Source of the DNA: RFSX01 sp965248155
Lineage (GTDB): Bacteria > Bacteroidota > Bacteroidia > Chitinophagales > Saprospiraceae
Direction: 5' to 3'
Length of the DNA stretch: 64,000 bases
Assembly: GCA_965248155.1 (NCBI GenBank)
Contig: CBDFIO010000002.1
Coordinates: 2,046,001-2,110,000, forward strand
Shown here: positions 9,384 to 18,811 of the stretch, one piece after another
How the letters are laid out: each line of letters opens with the position of its first letter
How positions within the stretch are numbered: position 1 is the stretch's first letter
Notes under the pieces: generated by a model
The model's input: the letters and a program-made list of their open reading frames with translations, nothing else
What the model was told of the DNA's origin: nothing
Database searches by the model: none
Made by a program: the position numbers and the translations under genes

Positions 9384-9926
9384 TTAATTTCTTCTGAGCC
9401 AGTATCCCAACCAGATTCCGCACAGCCCCCATTGTACAATTGTATCTATCAGATAACCCATTGAATTGGTTGAAAACCAAACACTATTCAGATAGCTAAT
9501 AACAAGATATCCAGTAATTCCTATTGCTAATGAACTTAATACAACCGTTTTCATATCCAATTCGCGATAGTGAAGCAGAATCCAACATAATAAGAATACA
9601 GCAAGAATATCAATCACCAAACCGCGGAACATGTTCATACCCATGTTTGCCCCGTAAGACTCATGATACTGAATTACAGCCCAGGGTTGATTCGCCATTG
9701 ACTCCTGTAAAGCTGTGTGCTCTTCTGCAGTAGCATTCGGAGCTACATTTGGAACCATATAGCCGCCATTTCCGTCAAGATTAGCACTTAATGCTTCAAT
9801 AATAGCATCCTGATTAGGCGTGTATTGATAATTATCACCATGAATATTAAGCATAGTCCATGATAAAAATTGCCAAGCGAATAAAATTATCCCTCCAACA
9901 AGAGCACCAATAATTAGTTTTTTCAT
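9384..9926 (-). CDS. Conserved hypothetical membrane protein
   Basis: 180 residues; not recognised by me as a named family. Residues about 4-26 form an N-terminal membrane segment (LIIGALVGGIILFAWQFLSW), a polar loop of about 85 residues follows (containing DAIIEALSANLDGNGGYMVP), and three more hydrophobic segments lie in the C-terminal half (MNMFRGLVIDILAVFLLCW, VVLSSLAIGITGYLVI, IVQWGLCGIWLGYWL). The C-terminus is basic (RRN). Single gene with its own start, convergent with ferritin. Confidence 0.7.
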   Translation of the reverse strand: MKKLIIGALVGGIILFAWQFLSWTMLNIHGDNYQYTPNQDAIIEALSANLDGNGGYMVPNVAPNATAEEHTALQESMANQPWAVIQYHESYGANMGMNMFRGLVIDILAVFLLCWILLHYRELDMKTVVLSSLAIGITGYLVISYLNSVWFSTNSMGYLIDTIVQWGLCGIWLGYWLRRN

Positions 9927-10025
9927 GTTTTGTATTGATTTAGTTAATTTATAAAAAGCTAAAGTTGCGATTTAAGTTAGCTATTATTTTCCAAAACATT
10001 AAGTAGCGCTAAGACTTAAAGTGCT

Positions 10026-11678
10026 TTATTCACCACCTATGGGCTTCAACTTATCTCCTGGATTCTTGTCCGACTGATAATAGCTTTCTATCTCTTTTAA
10101 AATTTCATCCAATGATTTCTTACCTCCTGTATTATCAGTGACTTGATTCTCAGATGAAGATTGTTCTGTATTAATATTTTCCAGTTGAATAGTCTGAGTT
10201 GGGTATGCAAACTTAACTCCAAGGTGATCTGCCAGTTTTATTATGGCGTAAAGAATATCATGTTTAGCTTTCAGTTCAACTGTCCAGTTGGGGGCTTCAA
10301 AAAACATATACATCAAAATATTGATAGAGCTATCACCCAGACTATTGAGATGAACTTCATAGGTTTCGCTCCTAGTATTTGGATGCCGTTTTATGACTTC
10401 TCTAACTCCATCTACAAAAATGTCTATCAATTCAGGAGGAGTATCATAAGTTATCGCTATTTCATTTTTGAATCGTCTATAAACACGTAGCCCCATGTTA
10501 TCTATGACGCTATCAGCAAGAAGAGCATTAGGAACATAGGTTATAGAATTCGAAAAAGTTCTTATACGCGTAGACCTTACACCTACTTCTTCGACTGTTC
10601 CATCTACGTTATTAAAATGAATCCAATCTCCGATTTGGAATGGTCTATCTAAAAATATCATGACTGAACCAAAGAAATTTTTGACAGTATCCTGTGCAGC
10701 AAGAGCTAATGCTAAACCACCAATTGACAATCCAGCCAGTAATGCTATTACATTGACATCCAGATAGTCTAAAATATAAATGATTCCAATCGACCACAGA
10801 ATTATAATGGATAATTTTTCTAGAACCGGAAGTAGTTGATCATCGAGAGTATTATCTGTCTTCTTGGTTAATTTGTCAAGATGAATAAAAAATATTCCTA
10901 CTACATTCTTGAAAGCAAGTATTATGAAAAAGATGCTTAGAATATTTAATCCTTTAACCCAATACGAAGTACATAGAGGACTAAGTTGGAACATTGGAAT
11001 GAAATATAGAATAACTCTCAGAGAGAGAAGGAAGGCGATCAGTTTTGATAATTGTAACAGTGTTTTATCTGTTTTTTCTGAAATTGCTATTCTTGACTTC
11101 AGAAATAATTTCAATAACTTTTGACTGATCAGTCGCCCCAAAACAAAAATTATCCAGGAAACAGCAAGTAATAGAATGAACCCTATATATACCCAAAACT
11201 TGATTCCTAAAATCTTTAACTGCCAAAAAGGGGATTGTAGTTTGGTTACAAATTGAGTTCCGAAAGGGTATAATTTTTTATGAAATCGATTTAATTCAGA
11301 AAGTGTTGTTCTTGAGTAATACCATGAATTGTCAATTTTTTCTAAATATATAAGTGCTTCATGCTTATCTATATGATATATAGTTTCATTTGTCGTACTA
11401 TCAATAAAGTTATCATCTGTTGGCACTCTGTTCAAGTCTACAAACATGCCTTTACCATCGAGAACTTGTTTCAGCTTAATTGCCAATTCAGCTCGATTTT
11501 CAAATTCAGGGGGAATAGAAATAGAGGCTCTTTCAGGATTGTAACTGTCCGCTTGTAAATAATAAAGGTGATTATAGATTACACCATAAGGATTAAGATT
11601 GACTGTAGTAGAATCTATTTGTCCATATAGAAACGTAGAGCTTAAAACAAAGCATAAAACAAATTGAATTTTTTTCAT
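10026..11678 (-). CDS. Mechanosensitive ion channel family protein (MscS-like)
   Basis: 550 residues with an N-terminal signal (KKIQFVLCFVLSSTFLYG), a periplasmic region of about 150 residues, and several membrane helices. The MscS pore helix is visible as ALLAGLSIGGLALALAAQDTVKNFFGS, followed by the beta domain IFLDRPFQIGDWIHFNNVDGTVEEVGVRSTRIRT and a C-terminal alpha/beta domain. The Ser/Glu/Asn-rich tail is low complexity. Such channels release solutes on hypo-osmotic shock. Larger than E. coli MscS (286 aa) because of the N-terminal extension, like other multi-helix members. Confidence 0.9.
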   Translation of the reverse strand: MKKIQFVLCFVLSSTFLYGQIDSTTVNLNPYGVIYNHLYYLQADSYNPERASISIPPEFENRAELAIKLKQVLDGKGMFVDLNRVPTDDNFIDSTTNETIYHIDKHEALIYLEKIDNSWYYSRTTLSELNRFHKKLYPFGTQFVTKLQSPFWQLKILGIKFWVYIGFILLLAVSWIIFVLGRLISQKLLKLFLKSRIAISEKTDKTLLQLSKLIAFLLSLRVILYFIPMFQLSPLCTSYWVKGLNILSIFFIILAFKNVVGIFFIHLDKLTKKTDNTLDDQLLPVLEKLSIIILWSIGIIYILDYLDVNVIALLAGLSIGGLALALAAQDTVKNFFGSVMIFLDRPFQIGDWIHFNNVDGTVEEVGVRSTRIRTFSNSITYVPNALLADSVIDNMGLRVYRRFKNEIAITYDTPPELIDIFVDGVREVIKRHPNTRSETYEVHLNSLGDSSINILMYMFFEAPNWTVELKAKHDILYAIIKLADHLGVKFAYPTQTIQLENINTEQSSSENQVTDNTGGKKSLDEILKEIESYYQSDKNPGDKLKPIGGE

Positions 11679-11697
11679 TTAAGGCTGAAGGTTTGTG

Positions 11698-11705
11698 CAA
11701 AACTA
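11698..11705 (-). promoter_or_regulatory. -7 promoter element of the MscS-like gene
   Basis: Minus strand reads TAGTTTTG (TAnnTTTG), 20 bases before the start codon at 11678. It is the same octamer as before ettA. No convincing -33 box. Confidence 0.4.
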
Positions 11706-11848
11706 GACATTTCATCTCTATTCATTCCTTCTGATTTCCAATTTGTCGACGAATAATAAATAAAGCCAAACGAATAATATATCAGCACGACTTCTAATTA
11801 GCTCAAACTATAGATTTGAATTGTTTAATCATCACAAAATCTATTACC

Positions 11849-14044
11849 ATGAGAACAAAAACAATTTTCTTTCTTTCGACTCTATGTCTTCTTGTGTTTC
11901 AATTAAAAGCACAGGAAAAAATTGAAGGACCCTATTTTCTTATAAATGCTGAATCAGAAATCGAATCTTTTCCACTTCTTTCTTCTTCAGCAGATGTAAA
12001 TATCACAGGTCCAATCGCAGAGATCACAGTAATGCAATCCTATAAAAATGATGGTAATACTCCTATCGAAGCTATATATGTATTTCCGGCCTCAACACGA
12101 GCAGCTGTCTATCATATGGAGATGCAAATCGGAGATCGGAGAATAGTAGCAGAAATTCAAGAGAAAAAGAAAGCTCAACAAATTTATGATGAAGCAAAAG
12201 CGGAAGGGAAAAGGGCAAGTCTGTTACAACAACACAAACCGAATGTATTTCAGATGAATGTGGCCAATATTATGCCGGGGGATAAAATAGATGTCCTTCT
12301 TAAATATGTTGAGTTCATTCTACCGGAAGATCAGCTGTACACTTTTGTGTATCCAACGGTGGTTGGACCCCGATATGTCAATGATGCTGATGTTTCAAAT
12401 TCATTTGCCGTGAATCCTTATCTGAAAGAAGGAAATAAACCGATTTACACTTTTGAAATTAATACAAATATAAAAATGCCATTTCCAATCGTAGATGTAA
12501 GATGTACATCTCATAAAACGGACATAAATTTTTATTCTCACAAATCGGTAGAGATAAATCTAGATACTGATGAAAGACATGGAGGGAATCGAGATTACAT
12601 CTTGGAATATAATTTATCAGGAGCTAATATCGCATCAGGAGCTAATATCGCATCAGGAGTTCAAACATTTGATAGCGGGAAAGAACAATTTTTTCTTTGC
12701 CAGGTAGAACCTCCAAATTTGGATTTCAAGCCTGAGATCAGCTCAAAAGAATTCATATTCGTAGTTGATGTCTCTGGTTCTATGAGTGGATTTCCACTGG
12801 AGGTTTCCAAAGAATTAATGCGCAATCTTCTAAATCAAATGAAGCCCTCAGATAAATTTAATGTTCTCTTTTTTGCTGGCTCTTCATTTTCATTGAGTCC
12901 ACAATCACTAGATGCGACCGAGAGCAATATAGAAACAGCCTTCAACAAGATGGACAACTTTAAAGGGGGTGGCGGGACTAACTTATTACCAGCACTTCAA
13001 AAAGCATTAGCATTTCCTAAGATTAAAGGTTATAGTCGCTCTTTTGTTATAGCCACAGATGGGTATGTAGCAGTTGAGGAAGAAGCATTCCATATCATTG
13101 CCAATTCATTAGGTGAAGCTAATTTCTTTGCATTTGGAATTGGAACCGGAGTTAATCGATATCTTATTGAAGGAATAGCCAACGTAGGAAGAGGAATTCC
13201 ATTTATAGTCGAAGACCATAAGTTTGCTCGTCAAGAAGCCAGTAAACTGAAGAAGTATATTGAAAGCCCATTGCTTACAGATATAGAGATTCATGGGACT
13301 GGAATTGAAATTATTGAAGCAATCCCTCACAAAACACCGGATTTATTGGCACATCGTCCCATCTATTATTTTGGAAAATATAAGTCAGGACATAAAGCCT
13401 ATTTTACAATTAGTGGAATGTCGGGTTCTAAAAAATGGGAAAAGACTATAGAGATACCACCTGCTTCTTTAGAGAACTATGCACTCCCATTATTATGGGC
13501 AAGAGAAAAAATCAGATTATATGATGATTTCAATAGTGTAAATGTAACAGAACAACGCGTTAGGGATATTACTGAATTAGGATTGGAATACAACTTATTG
13601 ACGAAATACACCTCTTTTGTTGCAGTTGACAGAAGGATAGCTAATGAAGATGGTACAGAACTGGAATCTGTTAAGCAAGCCCTTCCTCTGCCTGACGGAG
13701 TTTCGAATCTTGCTGTAGGTTTTGAAATGGAAATAGAAGATATTATCGATGAAGATGGAGATAAACTAACGATTGAAGTCGATATCAAATGCAAGGATGA
13801 ACTAACGAAGAAAGTCTTTGAAGCGGCCTTAGAATCCTTGTTAAAGGAATATTGTTCTATCGAACTTTCTCATTTGATCGACAGTCTCATAAAGATTAAA
13901 ATTACAGCCAATAAAAATTTGATTATTGAGTCTGAGAGTGACTATGATGTTCTACAACTTGTAGAACTTCTTGAAACTAGGATTAAAGATCTGGGTTTTG
14001 AACTAGCCGAAGAAGAACTTACAATTAGAATTTTTTCACTTTAG
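11849..14044 (+). CDS. Secreted VIT and VWA domain protein
   Basis: The start at 11849 yields a clear signal peptide (RTKTIFFLSTLCLLVFQLKAQ); a TTG at 11816 would put 11 extra residues before it. 731 residues. A VIT domain spans about 25-150 (PIEAIYVFPASTRAAVYHMEM, AQQIYDEAKAEGKRASLLQ, VFQMNVANIMPGDKI). A von Willebrand A domain spans about 290-470 with the MIDAS motif DVSGSMSG and later TDGYVAVEEE. The last ~100 residues are an extra acidic alpha/beta segment. The combination resembles inter-alpha-trypsin-inhibitor heavy chains and bacterial sortase-target-like VIT/VWA proteins; binding partners are unknown. Followed after 58 bases by the His/Cys protein on the same strand. Confidence 0.88.
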   Translation: MRTKTIFFLSTLCLLVFQLKAQEKIEGPYFLINAESEIESFPLLSSSADVNITGPIAEITVMQSYKNDGNTPIEAIYVFPASTRAAVYHMEMQIGDRRIVAEIQEKKKAQQIYDEAKAEGKRASLLQQHKPNVFQMNVANIMPGDKIDVLLKYVEFILPEDQLYTFVYPTVVGPRYVNDADVSNSFAVNPYLKEGNKPIYTFEINTNIKMPFPIVDVRCTSHKTDINFYSHKSVEINLDTDERHGGNRDYILEYNLSGANIASGANIASGVQTFDSGKEQFFLCQVEPPNLDFKPEISSKEFIFVVDVSGSMSGFPLEVSKELMRNLLNQMKPSDKFNVLFFAGSSFSLSPQSLDATESNIETAFNKMDNFKGGGGTNLLPALQKALAFPKIKGYSRSFVIATDGYVAVEEEAFHIIANSLGEANFFAFGIGTGVNRYLIEGIANVGRGIPFIVEDHKFARQEASKLKKYIESPLLTDIEIHGTGIEIIEAIPHKTPDLLAHRPIYYFGKYKSGHKAYFTISGMSGSKKWEKTIEIPPASLENYALPLLWAREKIRLYDDFNSVNVTEQRVRDITELGLEYNLLTKYTSFVAVDRRIANEDGTELESVKQALPLPDGVSNLAVGFEMEIEDIIDEDGDKLTIEVDIKCKDELTKKVFEAALESLLKEYCSIELSHLIDSLIKIKITANKNLIIESESDYDVLQLVELLETRIKDLGFELAEEELTIRIFSL
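12617..12659 (+). repeat. 18-bp in-frame tandem duplication in the VIT/VWA gene
   Basis: The unit starting TCAGGAGCTAAT is present twice exactly (12617-12634 and 12635-12652) plus a partial third copy, encoding SGANIA twice. It lies between the VIT and VWA domains and adds a linker length change without breaking the frame. Confidence 0.9.
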
Positions 14045-14057
14045 CACCAAATTAACC

Positions 14058-14086
14058 GGAAGGCCATTTGAATTGAATGGCCTTCC
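14058..14086 (+). terminator. Hairpin between the VIT/VWA gene and 14103
   Basis: 11-bp perfect stem GGAAGGCCATT / AATGGCCTTCC with a 7-base loop, directly after the VIT/VWA stop. No T-run follows, so it may attenuate or stabilise mRNA rather than stop transcription. Confidence 0.5.
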
Positions 14087-14102
14087 CGGACAATTTTAAA
14101 TC

Positions 14103-15143
14103 ATGAAAAAAATAAGAAATAATACCGCAATTCTATTTGCTTTTATAATGACGATTTGTCTGGCTTACTTTTCTCAACTTGAAGATGAAAATCAAAACCA
14201 GGATCTGCTGTTTGAAGAAATTATAGGAAGAACGAGCATTACTTTCATAATGGGAGAGGATAAGACAGAAGTCGATTATTATAGTAATGCCATTGACCAT
14301 TTTGTTTTCGATACAGATGAAAAAACAGACTTGGTTGTAAATACCTGTCGGACAATTAAACATGTGATTGACTACCTTAATAATAGTAGTGAAAGGGGAA
14401 ATGTTCCTTGGTCCATTATAAATGTAGTCGCTCATAGCAATCCAAAAACTGGACTGAACTTGGATTTGTTTGATGAAGGGCCGAAGGCTACTCCTAAAAG
14501 ATTGCTGCAGGCTGTTTTGCTCGGTTCTTTACCCAAACTAAGAAAGAGCAGGGTCGATAAGGATACAAAAATCAACTTTTGGTCTTGTGGAATTGGTAAA
14601 AACCCTATAATAAATTTAAGTCTTAAGGCTATATTCAAACCCGAAGAAGGAGATTCGGCACAGGTTTATTGTTCTCCTCATTTTGTTATTTTTCATCCTT
14701 CAAAAAATGGAGATTCCGCTCAACGGCTTAAGGCAAGTTATTGGCCATACTATTATAAAAGAGGATACAGACCTAGCATTTCAGAGATCGAGTATGCCAT
14801 GAGGAACGAATTCCCTGATGAAGAAATTGATTGGTCTTCTGCTTTAAATAGTGAAACTATGGATTCCAGTGCATTTCACCAGAGTTATCATATACCTATT
14901 AGTTATATAAAAGTGTTCACAAAGAAAACCGATCGGCCGGATTTTGATTCTGAGAATTCTAAGATAGAATGGATAAAATCACAACGATCGATTCGTGATC
15001 AATTATATGACACTGATATTCCTTTTGAAAAATTTAATTGGCAAGTGAATAAGATCATTCATACTGATGAATCTGGAAACAGAGTTCCAGCTGTAAAAGC
15101 TATTGGTATGGCTACTGTTTTAAATGTTCTAAGAATTGAATGA
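14103..15143 (+). CDS. Exported protein of unknown function with a His/Cys pair
   Basis: 346 residues; I do not recognise a named family. An N-terminal hydrophobic segment (ILFAFIMTICLAYF, residues 10-23) suggests export or anchoring. Two short strands carry possible catalytic residues: INVVAHSNP (His111) and INFWSCGIG (Cys162), spaced as in clan CD (caspase-like, DUF4347-like) cysteine peptidases, with GLNLDLF between them. The C-terminal half (YHIPISYIKVF, PFEKFNWQVNKIIH) is alpha/beta with no motif. It lies 58 bases behind the VIT/VWA gene, so the two may be expressed together. The peptidase idea is inference only. Confidence 0.6.
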   Translation: MKKIRNNTAILFAFIMTICLAYFSQLEDENQNQDLLFEEIIGRTSITFIMGEDKTEVDYYSNAIDHFVFDTDEKTDLVVNTCRTIKHVIDYLNNSSERGNVPWSIINVVAHSNPKTGLNLDLFDEGPKATPKRLLQAVLLGSLPKLRKSRVDKDTKINFWSCGIGKNPIINLSLKAIFKPEEGDSAQVYCSPHFVIFHPSKNGDSAQRLKASYWPYYYKRGYRPSISEIEYAMRNEFPDEEIDWSSALNSETMDSSAFHQSYHIPISYIKVFTKKTDRPDFDSENSKIEWIKSQRSIRDQLYDTDIPFEKFNWQVNKIIHTDESGNRVPAVKAIGMATVLNVLRIE

Positions 15144-15151
15144 AATAATTA

Positions 15152-15185
15152 GAAAAAGCAGTGGAATTTATACCACCACTTTTTC
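15152..15185. terminator. Bidirectional terminator between 14103 and the S74 gene
   Basis: Arms GAAAAAGCAGTGG (15152-15164) and CCACCACTTTTTC (15173-15185) pair with a two-base internal mismatch; A- and T-runs on either side suit both converging genes. Confidence 0.6.
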
Positions 15186-15226
15186 AATCATTTTCTGACT
15201 AACTTCTTTATTTTATATTTTTTTTC

Positions 15227-18200
15227 TCACTCTCGTTCAGCTTTTCCAAATACAGCTGTTTTTAACATTTCAACATCACCTTCAAGATTGTCAATGATGG
15301 TTTGTTGCTCCTTGATGGCTTCGATTAGGATTGGTGTTAATTTCACATAATTGACAGATTTGTATCCATCATCTGCAGTGCTAACCAATTCGGGATAGAC
15401 TTTTTCTAATTCTTGAGCGATGACCCCAATTTGAAGTTTGCCATTGAAATCTTTTTCAGGGAATTCTTCTGTTTTGAAAAAATAATGAACGCCTCTCAAG
15501 CTTATTAACTTTGATAGGCAACTTGTCAACGTATGGATATCTTTTTTATATCTCGCATCTGAAACATTGGTCGTAGCTCCGGACACATTAAGGTCTCCTT
15601 GGATGTCAAAAGTATATGATGGTGCTAAAGTGGATATACCTATTCTATCAGTTGATGCATCAACAAAAAACAGACCGGAATCCGCATCTCCTTCAATTTT
15701 GAAATCATGATCACCTCCATTTCCATTAAATTCGGCACTACCTTCTACATCAAGAGTAGCCCCAGGATTATTAGTTCCAATTCCGACTTCATCAGCACTT
15801 GCGTCGACAAAGAGCATATAATCATTATTCAAACTTCCTACTCTCAAGTCTTCTGATGTATTATTTTGATTTATGTAGGCTCCACCCTGGACATCTAAAG
15901 TTGCCAATGGGTTGCTAGTGCCTATCCCAACTTCATCAGAACTTGCATTAACTGTAAACATATAATCATTATTTAAGCTACCAACTCTAAAATCTTCTGT
16001 TATGTTGTCCTGATTAAAATAAGCCCCTCCTCGGACATCTAAAGTTGCTGATGGATTAAAAGTACCAATTCCGACCCTGTCAGAACTTGCATCAACTATT
16101 AACATATAATCGTTATTCGTGCTACCAACTCTAAAATCTTCTGTTATGTTGTCCTGATTAAAATAAGCCCCTCCTCGGACATCTAAAGTTGCTGATGGAT
16201 TAGAAGTACCAATTCCGACTTCATCAGAACTTGCATCAACTATTAACATATAATCGTTATTCTCGCTACCAACTCTAAAATCTTCAGTCAGATTATTTTG
16301 ATTAAAATAAGCTCCCCCCCGGACATCTAAAGTTGCTGATGGATTAGAAGTACCAATTCCGACTTCATCAGCACTTGCGTCGACAAAGAGCATGTAATCT
16401 AAATCTGAACTTTTGATCTGAAAATCTGAAGAAGAAATATTAAGTCTGTTTATTACAACATCTCCAGAATTAGAATTAACTATATCACCACCAATTTCTA
16501 ACCAAGGAACGTCTGCGGGAATGATTTCATTTGAAGAAGATTTATAGCCAAGCGTGTTACTAGGACATGTTGAAAGACCAAAGATTTGCAATCTATCACT
16601 ATTGCTATCGAGAATTAATATATATCCACCTAAAAGTGAAAAAGCTATTGGAGATGCCCCTGTTGACATTGAACCAACAACTGTTGGAATTAAAGGATTA
16701 GCGATGTTTATTAATGTCATAATGTCTGCAGAGTCATCTAGTATATAAGCGATACCGCCCAAAACAATAATTTTTTCAGGATTGGTTCCAACTGATATTT
16801 TTGATGCGATAGTAGGAGAAGCTGGAGTACTGATATCAGCTATAATTAATTCATCCTGGATTCGATCAACGCAATAGGCATAATTTCCATCGACTTCAAT
16901 ATCTTTTAATGAGCCTCCAAGATCCACAAATGTTCCCGTAAGGCTAGGTGAAGCGGGTGTACTAACATTAATAATATAAAGATCATCGGTTGCAGAATCT
17001 ATAATGTATGCATAATTACCTGCTACAAATATTGCTTCAGGATTTATCATAGGACCCGCAAATGTACCTTCCAATGAAGGGCTTGCTGGGTTAGATACAT
17101 TAACAATTTTTAAGTCATTTGATGATCTGTCAATTATGTAACCATAATTACCTACAACTGATATGTCTTTAGGACCAGCTCCTAAAGACAAGCTCCCATC
17201 TATACTGGGTGAACTTGGAGTAGTAACATTAATAATTTTTAGATCATCAGCAAAATCATCAATGACATAAATATAGTTCCCAGCCAATGCTAAAGCTTCT
17301 GGGCCTGATCCTAATACAAATATGGTATCTATAACAGGGACAGCGACATTAGAAACATCAATCACTATTAAAGCATTAGGATTTCCATCATCCAAGACAT
17401 AAGCGTATGTTCCAGAAGATACTATGCTCTTGGGGTTTGAACCAATTCCAAGCAGAGTTGAAGAGAATAGAACAGAACAATCATAATTTACACCAGAATT
17501 GCTAATTAGGGAACTCGCATTTAATACCTTCCAACTTGCATTTCCTGTGCTGTCGGAAGTTAATACTAAATTATTTCCTTCTGTACCATCAATAATTTTA
17601 AGAGGACTTGTAATACAAACCCCATTATCAGCTTCAATTGAAAAATAGGAAGCTTCTGATTGGTCCGGGACATCAATAAAAGTTTTAAACCAATGGTCCT
17701 GGTTTGGCAAAGATATCCATCCACTGGAATTAAGATAAGCTTGACCTCCAGCATAAACATCTGTAGCAGATCGCTGCCAGATACCATTATCACCTGCGTT
17801 GTATGTTATAATCATCACTAGATTATCATTTTTATTAACTACTACTTCTGTGTCTAGCGGAATCGTATATACAGAATCTGTCTGACTAAAAAAGTTAAAA
17901 TATTGAGCACTCAGGCTTGTTCCTGCTGCTGGGTCAGAGCCTGTTTTTAACTCTATTAGGACTTGAGTACCAGTTACTCCCGTAATGCGTAATTTTAATT
18001 GAATAGATGAAAGTATTCCCGTAGTATCTGCCACAAAAGTTTGGGCTCCATAAGCAGTTGGAGATATTGTTAATTCTGCCCCATTTGCATCACTGCATTG
18101 ATCTTGAATCTGGTTTATAAATGACGAATCCGCAAAAACTTCAAATTGTTTCACAGTAGTTTGAGTTCCGATAGAAACTCCACCATTATCATTCACTTTT

Positions 18201-18541
18201 ATACCTTCGTCATCTCCATCATTATTGAGAAAATTGTTTTTTAGTTGTAGGTTTTGAGTAGCCATATGATTACCTAAATTATCTGCAGCCCCTCCTGCTC
18301 CAATAGCATTCCATTTTGCTCCATCAAAATAGTAGAATTTATTATCTGTTGTCTGGTAAATCATCAGACCAATTGCAGGAGTATACGAGGCATTGACTGA
18401 AGCTGTATCTGTCCTTGGAACTAGAAATCCCTGATCTGTACTTTCTAAATCCATTATTGCACTTGGATCCTGAGCTTGCATTAGAATAGAGGTTCCTAAG
18501 AATATGATGATGATCGGCAAAAAATTGATTGAAGTTTTCAT
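15227..18541 (-). CDS. Secreted fibre protein: LVIVD seven-blade propeller, repeats, S74 chaperone domain
   Basis: 1104 residues. Signal peptide INFLPIIIIFLGTSILMQAQ, then a Bacteroidota fibre N-terminal module (GLMIYQTTDNKFYYFDGAKW). A beta-sandwich-like region follows, then seven LVIVD-type blades (about 345-650; YAYVLDD, YIYVIDDFADDLKIINV, YGYIIDRSSNDLKIVNV and so on). Next come five 48-residue repeats with VGIGTSNPSATLDVRGG plus a degenerate sixth. The C-terminus is a peptidase S74 intramolecular chaperone domain (SDARYKKDI, GVIAQELEKVYPELV, VNYVKLTPILIEAIKEQQ) ending in a coiled coil. S74 domains trimerise fibres and cut themselves off in phage endosialidases. Probably a surface or secreted trimeric fibre. 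Divergent from the YadA-head-like gene across the palindrome region. Confidence 0.85.
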   Translation of the reverse strand: MKTSINFLPIIIIFLGTSILMQAQDPSAIMDLESTDQGFLVPRTDTASVNASYTPAIGLMIYQTTDNKFYYFDGAKWNAIGAGGAADNLGNHMATQNLQLKNNFLNNDGDDEGIKVNDNGGVSIGTQTTVKQFEVFADSSFINQIQDQCSDANGAELTISPTAYGAQTFVADTTGILSSIQLKLRITGVTGTQVLIELKTGSDPAAGTSLSAQYFNFFSQTDSVYTIPLDTEVVVNKNDNLVMIITYNAGDNGIWQRSATDVYAGGQAYLNSSGWISLPNQDHWFKTFIDVPDQSEASYFSIEADNGVCITSPLKIIDGTEGNNLVLTSDSTGNASWKVLNASSLISNSGVNYDCSVLFSSTLLGIGSNPKSIVSSGTYAYVLDDGNPNALIVIDVSNVAVPVIDTIFVLGSGPEALALAGNYIYVIDDFADDLKIINVTTPSSPSIDGSLSLGAGPKDISVVGNYGYIIDRSSNDLKIVNVSNPASPSLEGTFAGPMINPEAIFVAGNYAYIIDSATDDLYIINVSTPASPSLTGTFVDLGGSLKDIEVDGNYAYCVDRIQDELIIADISTPASPTIASKISVGTNPEKIIVLGGIAYILDDSADIMTLINIANPLIPTVVGSMSTGASPIAFSLLGGYILILDSNSDRLQIFGLSTCPSNTLGYKSSSNEIIPADVPWLEIGGDIVNSNSGDVVINRLNISSSDFQIKSSDLDYMLFVDASADEVGIGTSNPSATLDVRGGAYFNQNNLTEDFRVGSENNDYMLIVDASSDEVGIGTSNPSATLDVRGGAYFNQDNITEDFRVGSTNNDYMLIVDASSDRVGIGTFNPSATLDVRGGAYFNQDNITEDFRVGSLNNDYMFTVNASSDEVGIGTSNPLATLDVQGGAYINQNNTSEDLRVGSLNNDYMLFVDASADEVGIGTNNPGATLDVEGSAEFNGNGGDHDFKIEGDADSGLFFVDASTDRIGISTLAPSYTFDIQGDLNVSGATTNVSDARYKKDIHTLTSCLSKLISLRGVHYFFKTEEFPEKDFNGKLQIGVIAQELEKVYPELVSTADDGYKSVNYVKLTPILIEAIKEQQTIIDNLEGDVEMLKTAVFGKAERE
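15707..16426 (-). repeat. Five 144-bp tandem repeats in the S74 fibre gene
   Basis: Units of exactly 144 bp (48 residues) start at 16426 and repeat to 15707; a sixth, degenerate unit follows. Neighbouring units are near-identical in DNA over long stretches (around 15991 and 16135), pointing to recent duplication or gene conversion. Confidence 0.85.
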
Positions 18542-18618
18542 AGTCGTCAGATTTTAAGTGTTAAAGGATGGATGGTATTTGTTTGTTTGACAAAGAAAAA
18601 CCTATAGGCGACCAATTT

Positions 18619-18638
18619 TCCCACACCCGGGTGTGGGA
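18619..18638. promoter_or_regulatory. Perfect 20-bp palindrome between two divergent fibre genes
   Basis: TCCCACACCCGGGTGTGGGA is its own reverse complement. It stands out as G+C-rich in A+T-rich DNA and lies 78 bases before the S74 gene start and 174 before the start of the divergent gene. A direct repeat ACTCAGTC lies farther right. No loop and no T-run, so an operator for a dimeric regulator is more likely than a terminator. Confidence 0.55.
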
Positions 18639-18811
18639 TTTATAGATGAAGAAATTGCCGGGTAACAAATACAATTATCGTCAAATACTCAGTCAACTCA
18701 GCTAAACACTCAGTCCAGTTTTATTCTTGTCTTTGAAAAATGACATTTGATTCAATAATCTGAATGGGGCAAGATCAATTAATAAAATTTCAACCGCAAA
18801 AAATTAAACTG

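Noticed and set aside
15707..16426. CRISPR-like array
   Set aside because: Units are 144 bp, fully coding and without spacers; they are protein repeats of the S74 gene.
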